29,820 bases of DNA from an uncultured Erysipelotrichaceae bacterium (GTDB lineage Bacteria > Bacillota_I > Bacilli_A > RF39 > UBA660): the NCBI GenBank assembly GCA_902795725.1, contig CADBLY010000077.1, positions 1 through 29,820 of the forward strand, given 5' to 3'. The translations under genes and the position numbers were made by a program. The notes beneath the pieces were generated by a model. That model made no database searches and was not told the DNA's origin. It worked only from the letters and a program-made list of their open reading frames with translations. Of this stretch, positions 8,497 to 14,778 are shown one piece after another (the stretch's first letter is position 1; every line of letters starts with the position of its first letter).

Positions 8497-8590
8497 ATAA
8501 AAAGTGGAAAAGAAAAAGTTTTGAACAATGATTAAAGTGTGGTAAAATAAGCAATAAGTATATTTATGCACATTTATCAACACTAATAAT
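8497..8590 (+). repeat. Origin module, copy 1 (dnaA-dnaN spacer)
   Basis: A 31-bp segment (8497-8527) is identical to 9781-9811. It is followed 67 bases from its start by a 27-bp segment (8564-8590) that matches 9847-9873 with two differences. The second segment holds TTATGCACA (8564-8572) and the one-mismatch box TTATCAACA (8574-8582), spaced exactly 10 bp apart. A one-mismatch minus-strand box lies at 8538-8546. This is the dnaA-dnaN part of the origin. Confidence 0.85.
8521..8548 (+). promoter_or_regulatory. Probable dnaN promoter
   Basis: TTGAAC (8521-8526) and TAAAAT (8543-8548) are separated by 16 bases. The -35 lies within the repeated 31-bp segment and within a TTTTGAACA motif. A DnaA-box-like site overlaps the -10 region. 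Confidence 0.45.
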
Positions 8591-8621
8591 ATAAATATAT
8601 ATTAAGAAAGAAGGAAATAAT

Positions 8622-9743
8622 ATGAAATTTAAAATTAAACAACAATTAATGTTAGAACACTTAAATCATGCAATTAAAGGAATATCTAATAAGAATTTAA
8701 TACCTATCCTTAATTGTTTTAAATTTGAATTAACAGAAGAAGGATTATATATAATAAGTACAGATAATGAAATTGCTATTAAATCATTTATACCAAGTAA
8801 TGAACTAACTAGTGTAGATGAATTGGGAGAAATAGTTGTTGCTGGTAGATTTTTATTTGAAATTGTTAAAAAATTGGATAATAGTGTGATTAATTTTGAA
8901 GAAATTATTGATAATCAATTAATGATTACAACGTCTAATTCTTCATTTAAATTAAATTGTAATAATGTAATGGAGTTTCCAAATATTGACTTAGAATTTA
9001 CTGATGATCCAATAGTTATTGACAATAGAGTTTTTAAAAATGCTATTAGTCAAACAATATTTGCAACTTCTACCCAAGAATCTCGTCCTATTTTAACAGG
9101 TGTAAATTTTAAGATTAAAGGAACTAATTTTGAATGCACTTCTACTGATTCTTATCGTTTATCGAGAAAAAAGTTTGAATTATCTAAGAAAGTGGATAAA
9201 AATTTAGATATGGTTATTCCTTCAAAGAATTTAATTGAAATTGTTAAAATGATTAAAGATAATAATGAAAGTTTAGAATTACACGTATTTCCAAACAAGG
9301 TTATCTTTAAATTAGATAATATTATTGTTATGTCAAGATTAATAAATGGTAATTATCCTGATACAGATAAATTAATACCTAAAACATTTGAAATGAAGGT
9401 TAAAGTTAATTTAAATCACTTATATAGTGCGATTGATAGAGCATCATTACTTACTAATGAAGATGAAAAGAATATTATTAATTTTGAAACTAAAGATGAT
9501 ATGGCTATAATTACATCTAATATACCTGAAATTGGTAATGTAGAAGAGAAAATAAATATTGAGAAAAACAATGATATAGATATTAAGATATCATTTTCTT
9601 CTAAATTTATGTTAGAAGCTATAAAAACATTTAATAGTGAAGATGTTGAAATGTGTTTTAATGGAGAAATAAAACCTATTATCTTAACTAATGTAGATAA
9701 TGATAATCTATTGCAATTAATTTTACCAATCAGAACATTCTAA
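8622..9743 (+). CDS. dnaN: DNA polymerase III beta subunit (sliding clamp)
   Basis: DnaN forms the ring-shaped dimer that tethers DNA polymerase III and other partners to DNA. The 373-residue product has the family length and three repeated clamp domains. Recognisable parts are KGISNKNLIPILNCF in domain 1, QESRPILTGVNF at the start of domain 2, and the C-terminal LQLILPIRTF. The start has AAGGA six to seven bases upstream. It follows dnaA with an origin module between, and is closed by a terminator, so it is a separate unit from the genes after it. Confidence 0.97.
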   Translation: MKFKIKQQLMLEHLNHAIKGISNKNLIPILNCFKFELTEEGLYIISTDNEIAIKSFIPSNELTSVDELGEIVVAGRFLFEIVKKLDNSVINFEEIIDNQLMITTSNSSFKLNCNNVMEFPNIDLEFTDDPIVIDNRVFKNAISQTIFATSTQESRPILTGVNFKIKGTNFECTSTDSYRLSRKKFELSKKVDKNLDMVIPSKNLIEIVKMIKDNNESLELHVFPNKVIFKLDNIIVMSRLINGNYPDTDKLIPKTFEMKVKVNLNHLYSAIDRASLLTNEDEKNIINFETKDDMAIITSNIPEIGNVEEKINIEKNNDIDIKISFSSKFMLEAIKTFNSEDVEMCFNGEIKPIILTNVDNDNLLQLILPIRTF

Positions 9744-9756
9744 GGAATGTTTTTTT
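9734..9756 (+). terminator. dnaN terminator
   Basis: A 7-bp stem (9734-9740 with 9745-9751) closes a TAAG loop and is followed by T6. It begins inside the last codons of dnaN and includes the stop. Confidence 0.75.
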
Positions 9757-9775
9757 GTTGAAAAATGTCAATTAG

Positions 9776-9865
9776 TGTGGATAAAAAGTGGAAAAGAAAA
9801 AGTTTTGAACATTTAAAATTTCTTTATATTTTAACAAAAAATAAAGTTATGCACATTTATGAACA
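9776..9865. other. DnaA boxes downstream of dnaN
   Basis: The spacer contains a perfect minus-strand TTATCCACA (9776-9784), a plus-strand TTATGCACA (9847-9855) and, 10 bp on, the one-mismatch TTATGAACA (9857-9865). It also holds the TTTTGAACA variant (9803-9811). Boxes this strong after dnaN suggest that the functional origin extends into this spacer. Confidence 0.75.
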
Positions 9866-9873
9866 TTAATAAT
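9781..9873 (+). repeat. Origin module, copy 2 (after dnaN)
   Basis: This is the second copy of the module at 8497-8590. The first 31 bp are identical, and the 27-bp box segment (9847-9873) differs at two positions. The distance between the two parts is 66 bases here and 67 in copy 1. The DNA between the conserved parts differs, so the boxes and their spacing seem to be what is kept. Confidence 0.85.
9805..9832 (+). promoter_or_regulatory. Possible promoter of the gene after dnaN
   Basis: TTGAAC (9805-9810), 16 bases, TATTTT (9827-9832), in the position equivalent to the dnaN promoter of copy 1. A second candidate, TTTACT (9919-9924), 17 bases, TATATT (9942-9947), would start almost at the ribosome site. 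Confidence 0.35.
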
Positions 9874-9964
9874 AATAGTAATATATTAAAAGAAGAAAGA
9901 AGAAGTGATTGATTTTTGTTTACTAAAATGAAATTGTTTGATATATTAATATTGGGTGATAGAA

Positions 9965-10411
9965 ATGAATAAGAATGTTCAAAAGATTATTATAGGAGTT
10001 AGTATTGGAATAGGTTGTATATTAACTATAATAATTATGGTAGGTTATGTTTATTTTGGAATGAAATTATTTAATAGGGTTAATAAGAATAAACATATTA
10101 TTAATAATATAACTAATGAAATTAAAACAGAATATGATAAATTTGTATTAGAAGGTATTAATGAAGAGTTAGAAGATTATGAAGGAATTATAGATGGTGA
10201 TGATTTAAAGGAATTACTTGCTATTATTGTTACTAATAATAAACTTAGTGGTAATCATAAAATATCTTTAATATTTAATAATATAAGTTATGATAATGTT
10301 CAAAAAATTTATAAACTTAATAAAACTATTAATAGTGATAAAGAATATAATGTAGTTTTTAATTATGATGAAGATGGATATATCAATGAAGTAATTATAA
10401 ATAAAATGTAG
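9965..10411 (+). CDS. Unknown small protein with one N-terminal membrane segment
   Basis: I do not recognise this 148-residue protein. The ATG at 9965 is preferred because GGGTGAT lies just upstream; an in-frame GTG at 9956 falls on that site. Residues about 6-32 form one long hydrophobic segment (IIIGVSIGIGCILTIIIMVG). A hydrophilic, acidic, Asn-rich domain of about 110 residues follows, containing EELEDYEGIIDGDDLKELL and ending in alternating strands. A single basic residue pair precedes the membrane segment, so orientation is uncertain. It stands in DnaA-box-rich DNA between dnaN and another membrane protein, where Bacillus has yaaA. Confidence 0.7.
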   Translation: MNKNVQKIIIGVSIGIGCILTIIIMVGYVYFGMKLFNRVNKNKHIINNITNEIKTEYDKFVLEGINEELEDYEGIIDGDDLKELLAIIVTNNKLSGNHKISLIFNNISYDNVQKIYKLNKTINSDKEYNVVFNYDEDGYINEVIINKM

Positions 10412-10444
10412 TTATTATTTAGATCTAATACTTTTTGTATAGTG

Positions 10445-10462
10445 TGTGTAAAATGTGGATAA
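10445..10462 (-). other. Tandem DnaA boxes
   Basis: Two minus-strand boxes abut exactly: TTTTACACA (10445-10453) and the perfect TTATCCACA (10454-10462). They lie just upstream of a good promoter for the next gene. Confidence 0.75.
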
Positions 10463-10479
10463 AATAGTTTTCAAAATTA

Positions 10480-10508
10480 TTTACATCTATACTTTGCTAT
10501 GATATATT
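10480..10508 (+). promoter_or_regulatory. Promoter of the 155-residue membrane-protein gene
   Basis: TTTACA (10480-10485) and TATATT (10503-10508) are separated by 17 bases. Transcription would start near 10515, giving a leader of about 19 bases to the GTG start. DnaA boxes flank it at 10445-10462 and 10533-10541. Confidence 0.65.
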
Positions 10509-10532
10509 CATTTTATGAAATGAGTATAGTGG

Positions 10533-10541
10533 TGTGGATAA
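10533..10541 (-). other. Perfect DnaA box over a start codon
   Basis: TTATCCACA on the minus strand covers the GTG start (10534) of the following gene. If occupied, DnaA would sit at about +19 to +27 of the transcript and could block elongation or initiation. Confidence 0.65.
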
Positions 10542-11001
10542 TAAAGAATATTTAAGTGAAGAAAGATATCAAAAAAATAATCAAATCGTAATAATAGTTG
10601 GAAAAATTGTATTAGTATTAGGAATTATAATACTTGTAATAAGCTTTATAATTTTAATTCTAGGTTTCACAGGTTTTGGTAATACTTATACTACAGGAAT
10701 TGAATCTGCTGAAACTGGAAGTATTAATAATTCACAAATGGCAAAAGGTGCATTTGGAAGTATTGGTTTATTTGCACTTGGAGGTTTTATGAATGTATTT
10801 GGTTTTGGATTAACTGCTGTTGGTGGGATAATCATGTTTATTGCTCTTCGAAGAGAAATTACTGCATATACTACACAACAAGTTATGCCGGTTGCACAGG
10901 AAGGTATCGAAAAAATTACACCTACTGTTTCAAATGCAGCCGGTTCTATTGCGCAAAGTATAAGTAAAGGAATAAAAGATGGTATGAAAGAAGAAGAATA
11001 G
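10534..11001 (+). CDS. Unknown membrane protein with two hydrophobic segments
   Basis: I do not recognise this 155-residue protein. Its start is GTG at 10534; no ATG is available upstream in frame and the ribosome site is weak. Residues about 18-45 form one long hydrophobic segment, and about 73-107 a second, glycine- and phenylalanine-rich pair (FALGGFMNVFGFGLTAVGG). Between them is a short Thr/Ser-rich loop. The C-terminal 45 residues are a soluble, probably amphipathic helical tail ending GMKEEE. It has its own promoter and terminator, so it is a single-gene unit. A role tied to the origin or to DnaA is only suggested by the DnaA boxes around its promoter and start. Confidence 0.72.
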   Translation: MDNKEYLSEERYQKNNQIVIIVGKIVLVLGIIILVISFIILILGFTGFGNTYTTGIESAETGSINNSQMAKGAFGSIGLFALGGFMNVFGFGLTAVGGIIMFIALRREITAYTTQQVMPVAQEGIEKITPTVSNAAGSIAQSISKGIKDGMKEEE

Positions 11002-11027
11002 TATTAGAGAAATCTAATGCTTTTTTT
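11001..11027 (+). terminator. Rho-independent terminator
   Basis: An 8-bp stem (11001-11008 with 11013-11020, one G-U pair) has a GAAA tetraloop and is followed by T7. It starts at the stop codon of the 155-residue gene. Confidence 0.85.
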
Positions 11028-11067
11028 GTGTTTTTTAATAAATTGTATAATTTATTAATATATTTTT

Positions 11068-11142
11068 AGGATATATGACAAAATACGTGAAATATCGACA
11101 AGGAGGTAGTTTATAACAGTTACTTAAGGAAGGGGGCGTAGT
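11068..11142 (+). promoter_or_regulatory. comK leader with an orphan ribosome site
   Basis: A perfect AAGGAGGT (11100-11107) has no ATG, GTG or TTG at a usable distance; at the right spot there is ATA (11113). The true site is AAGGAAGGGGG (11126-11136) before the ATG at 11143. Upstream, AGGATAT (11068-11074) and GAAAT (11089-11093) are 14 bases apart, loosely like a sigma-H-type promoter. No good housekeeping promoter is evident. The 13 bases from GGAGG onward (11102-11114) match the tadA start region. Confidence 0.35.
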
Positions 11143-11619
11143 ATGCTTAAGGAATATGAAATAAATGAAGCTACTCAAGCAATTATTCCAATTGATAATG
11201 ATAAGTCGATGGTATATGAAGCTGAGACAGAGTATTTAGTAGATATGCCTAGTAATAAAATTATTAATTATAATTGTAATTATTATGGTAGTTCCTATGC
11301 AGGTAGATGTGAAGGAACAAAGAGTTTAGCTGGAATAAAAACTAAATTTCCTATTATTATTGAAGAATCTCGTAATATTATTTTTTTTCCTACTAGTTCT
11401 ACTCGTGGACAACAAACTTATTGGATATCTTTAAATAATATTAAGAAAATTGTTAAATATCCTGATAATACGGTAATTGAGTTTAAAAATGGTCATAAAT
11501 TACGTATGAGTATGTCATATTATTCATTAAATAATCAATTGTGTAGAGCTAATTTATTATTGGGAAAATTATATGAGAGAAAACTACAAAAGCAAGATAC
11601 TTTATTAAAGGAAAATTAA
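11143..11619 (+). CDS. comK: ComK-family competence transcription factor
   Basis: ComK is the master activator of DNA-uptake genes in Bacillus and works as a DNA-binding tetramer at K-boxes. This 158-residue protein matches it from memory along most of its length: YEINEATQAIIP at the N-terminus, the hallmark YGSSYAGR, PIIIEESRNIIFFPT with STRGQQTYWIS, then FKNGH and SYYSLNNQLCR. Bacillus ComK has about 192 residues. The missing part is the C-terminal tail, which in Bacillus carries the MecA-recognition sequence FMLYPK. Regulation by MecA/ClpCP may therefore differ. The gene is a single unit with its own terminator. It sits between the origin genes and recF, an unusual place. Confidence 0.88.
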   Translation: MLKEYEINEATQAIIPIDNDKSMVYEAETEYLVDMPSNKIINYNCNYYGSSYAGRCEGTKSLAGIKTKFPIIIEESRNIIFFPTSSTRGQQTYWISLNNIKKIVKYPDNTVIEFKNGHKLRMSMSYYSLNNQLCRANLLLGKLYERKLQKQDTLLKEN

Positions 11620-11637
11620 TTATTTTTCCTTTTTTTT
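11607..11637 (+). terminator. comK terminator
   Basis: A 9-bp stem (11607-11615 with 11624-11632) closes an 8-base loop and runs into T8. It overlaps the comK stop codon. Confidence 0.75.
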
Positions 11638-11652
11638 AGGGTAAAAATGTGG

Positions 11653-11658
11653 TATAAT
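11653..11658 (+). promoter_or_regulatory. Extended -10 promoter for recF-gyrB-gyrA
   Basis: TATAAT (11653-11658) is preceded by TGG, an extended -10 element. The -35 position is only a T-rich stretch in the comK terminator. The leader to recF would be about 70 bases. Confidence 0.55.
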
Positions 11659-11734
11659 GTAAATGGGGTATGGGAGTACTAAGATATATGTAATTCTTTT
11701 AATAATGGTTTAAAATAACGAGTGTGAATGTATT

Positions 11735-12850
11735 ATGTATTTGAAAAACATTAAATTAACTAATTTTAGAAATTATAATAAGCTAACAGTTTCCTTTAAT
11801 AAAGGAATTAATATTATTTATGGAGAAAATGCTCAAGGTAAAACAAATTTACTTGAGAGCATTTATGTATTAGGTATTACTAAGTCCCATCGTAATATTA
11901 ATGAGATAAGTTTAATAAATCAAAATAGTAATTATTTCTTTATTAAAGGCAAATTAAAAAAAGATAAATTTTATACTGATTTAGAAGTATATGCTGATGA
12001 TGTTAAAAAGATCTTAAAAAAAGATAGTGATGTTATCAAGAAGGTTAGTGATTATATTTCATCTATGAATATAATCATTTTTACACCAGATGATTTAGAT
12101 ATTATTAAATCATCCCCACAAATTAGAAGAAAGTTTTTAGATACTGAAATATCACAACTTTATAGTGATTATTATATTGTAAACAATGATTATAAAAAGT
12201 TACTTAAAATGAGAAATGATTATTTTAAAAAAATTATTAAAGGAAAAAAATTAGATAAAGTTTACTTAGATACTTTAACTTCAATATTAATTGATAAAAG
12301 TATTATTATCTATAAAATGCGTAAGAAATTTATTGATAAGATAAATTTGTATTGTAATAAAATTTATAAAGATATAATGAAATTAGCTGGATTTAGAATT
12401 GTATATAGGTGTAGCTGTGATATTGATTTAAATAGTACTAATTTAAAGGAAAAAATATTTAAAAAATATCAAGATAAGTATGATATAGATTTAAGACTTG
12501 CTGCTACTTCGATTGGACCACATAAAGACGATTTTGAATTTTATTTAGATGATTTAAATATTAAGTTATATGGTTCTCAAGGACAACAAAGGGTGGCTGT
12601 ATTAACATTAAAGTTATCGGAAATTGAAATATTTAGAAATTATAAACATAATACACCAATACTTCTATTAGATGATATTTTTAGTGAAATAGATAATGAA
12701 AAGAAGAATAATTTAATTAAATATATAAAGAAAGATATACAGACAATTATTACAACAACTGATTTAAACAATATAGATGACAAAACTTTAGAAAGTTCAA
12801 AAATTTTTAAGATACATAATGGAAAGATAACTAGAGAGGTGATAAAATGA
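11735..12850 (+). CDS. recF: DNA replication/repair protein RecF
   Basis: RecF is an SMC-like ATPase that helps load RecA at single-strand gaps with RecO and RecR (recR is also in this window). The 371-residue product has Walker A GENAQGKT at residues 30-37, the ABC signature GSQGQQRVAVL, and Walker B PILLLDDIFSEID, all as in the family. The ribosome site before the ATG is weak. Its TGA stop overlaps the gyrB start (ATGA), so gyrB is translationally coupled. The recF-gyrB-gyrA order is standard for Firmicutes. Confidence 0.96.
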   Translation: MYLKNIKLTNFRNYNKLTVSFNKGINIIYGENAQGKTNLLESIYVLGITKSHRNINEISLINQNSNYFFIKGKLKKDKFYTDLEVYADDVKKILKKDSDVIKKVSDYISSMNIIIFTPDDLDIIKSSPQIRRKFLDTEISQLYSDYYIVNNDYKKLLKMRNDYFKKIIKGKKLDKVYLDTLTSILIDKSIIIYKMRKKFIDKINLYCNKIYKDIMKLAGFRIVYRCSCDIDLNSTNLKEKIFKKYQDKYDIDLRLAATSIGPHKDDFEFYLDDLNIKLYGSQGQQRVAVLTLKLSEIEIFRNYKHNTPILLLDDIFSEIDNEKKNNLIKYIKKDIQTIITTTDLNNIDDKTLESSKIFKIHNGKITREVIK

Positions 12851-14766
12851 ATGAACATTATGATGCATCGGACATTCAAGTATTAGAAGGATTAGAAGCT
12901 GTTAGAAAAAGACCAGGGATGTATATTGGTACAACAGATGTTAAGGGTTTGCACCACTTAGTATGGGAAATTGTTGATAATGCTATTGATGAGTCTTTAG
13001 CTGGATATTGTAATAATATTGAAGTAATTATTAATAAGGATAATTCTATAACAGTTAAAGATGATGGTCGTGGAATACCTGTTGATATTCATCCTAAAAC
13101 AAAAAAGAGTACAGTTGAGACAGTATATACAGTACTTCATGCTGGTGGAAAGTTTGGTGGTGGTGGTTATAAGGTTTCTGGTGGTTTACATGGCGTTGGT
13201 GCGAGTGTAGTGAATGCACTATCTAGTTGGGTAGAAGTTACTGTTTATAAAAATGGTAAAGTTAATTTTATTCGATTTGAAAATGGTGGACACACATCTG
13301 AACCTTTAAAAATAATTGGTGATTGTGATACTAATAGAACTGGAACTAGTGTAACCTTTAAACCTGATGCTGATATTTTTGATACAGATATATATGATTA
13401 TAATACGTTAAAGGTAAGAATTAGAGAATTGGCTTTTCTTAATAAAGGACTTAGAATTACCTTAAGAGATGATAGAGATCTAGAAGATACAACTGGAGAA
13501 ACTTTCGTTTATGAAGGTGGTATTTCAGAATATGTTAAATTTATAAATCAAGAAAAAACACCTATCCATGAGAATATTATTCATTTAGAAGGTGAAGAAG
13601 CTGGAGTAATGTTTGAAGTTGCTTTACAATATACAAATGGTTATAATGATAATATTTATTCATTTGTTAATAACATTAATACACATGATGGGGGAACACA
13701 TGAAGATGGTGTGAAAAGAGCTTTAACACGTGTAATTAATAGTTATGGTAAAAAAGCAGGGATAATTAAAGAAAAAGATGAATCTTTAACAGGCGATGAT
13801 GTTAAAGAAGGTCTTACAATGATTGTATCTTGTAAGCATCCTAATCCACAATTTGAAGGACAAACGAAAGGTAGATTAGGTAATAGTGAAGTTAGAAAGC
13901 TTGCAGATAGTGTATTTAGTGAAGGATTTGAAAAGTTTTTACTAGAAAATCCAGATGAAGCAAAGATTATTGTTGAAAAGGCTCAACTTGCTTGTAGAGC
14001 GCGAAATGCTGCTAAAAAAGCAAGGGAAATAACACGAAAAAGTGATTTAGCTACTACTAATTTCTTTGGTAAACTATCGGATTGTAAGAGTAAAGATCCT
14101 AAAGTATCAGAAATATTTATAGTCGAAGGGGATTCAGCAGGTGGATCTGCTAAAAAGGGTAGAGATGCTATGACTCAAGCTATTCTTCCATTACGTGGTA
14201 AAATTTTAAATGTAGAAAAAGCTAGATTGGATAAAGCTTTAGGAAATGAAGAAATTAGAACTATTATTACGGCATTTGGTACAGGAATTGGTAATGAATT
14301 TAATCTTGATAAATTAAGATATGATAAGATTATAATAATGACAGATGCTGATGTTGATGGTTCACATATTCGTGTTTTGCTTCTTACTTTATTCTATAGA
14401 TTTTTTAGACCAATTGTTGAAGCTGGACACGTTTATGCTGCACAACCACCATTATTCAGAATAATGCATGGAAAAACTAGAAAATATGTTCTTGATGAAA
14501 AAGAAAAAGAAGAGTATTTAGCATCACTTTCTGAAACAGTTAGAAATCGTGCGGAAATAGCTCGTATGAAAGGTTTAGGAGAGATGGATGCAGATGAACT
14601 TAATGAAACAACTATGGATATAGAAAAACGTGTATTAAGAAAAATTACGGTAGATGATTGTGTTGCAGCAGATGCAATGTTTTCTAAACTTATGGGTGAA
14701 GAAGTAGAACCTAGAAGAAATTTTATTGAAGAAAATGCAATTAATGTTAAAAATTTAGATGTATAG
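12847..14766 (+). CDS. gyrB: DNA gyrase subunit B
   Basis: GyrB is the ATPase subunit of gyrase, which introduces negative supercoils ahead of replication and transcription. The 639-residue protein has the GHKL ATPase site (EIVDNAIDES, DDGRGIPVD, GGLHGVGASVVNALS), a transducer region and the TOPRIM domain with EGDSAGGSAKKGRD and the metal-binding MTDADVDGSHIR. Length is normal for Gram-positive GyrB. AGAGGTGAT precedes the start inside recF. gyrA follows after 12 bases. Confidence 0.97.
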   Translation: MNEHYDASDIQVLEGLEAVRKRPGMYIGTTDVKGLHHLVWEIVDNAIDESLAGYCNNIEVIINKDNSITVKDDGRGIPVDIHPKTKKSTVETVYTVLHAGGKFGGGGYKVSGGLHGVGASVVNALSSWVEVTVYKNGKVNFIRFENGGHTSEPLKIIGDCDTNRTGTSVTFKPDADIFDTDIYDYNTLKVRIRELAFLNKGLRITLRDDRDLEDTTGETFVYEGGISEYVKFINQEKTPIHENIIHLEGEEAGVMFEVALQYTNGYNDNIYSFVNNINTHDGGTHEDGVKRALTRVINSYGKKAGIIKEKDESLTGDDVKEGLTMIVSCKHPNPQFEGQTKGRLGNSEVRKLADSVFSEGFEKFLLENPDEAKIIVEKAQLACRARNAAKKAREITRKSDLATTNFFGKLSDCKSKDPKVSEIFIVEGDSAGGSAKKGRDAMTQAILPLRGKILNVEKARLDKALGNEEIRTIITAFGTGIGNEFNLDKLRYDKIIIMTDADVDGSHIRVLLLTLFYRFFRPIVEAGHVYAAQPPLFRIMHGKTRKYVLDEKEKEEYLASLSETVRNRAEIARMKGLGEMDADELNETTMDIEKRVLRKITVDDCVAADAMFSKLMGEEVEPRRNFIEENAINVKNLDV

Positions 14767-14778
14767 GAGGTGTAATTT

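Noticed and set aside
9847..9873. TAATAATAATAGTAA after the copy 2 boxes as DnaA-trios
   Set aside because: The trio orientation would need a DnaA box on the right-hand side, where none is found, and no GC-rich joint is present.
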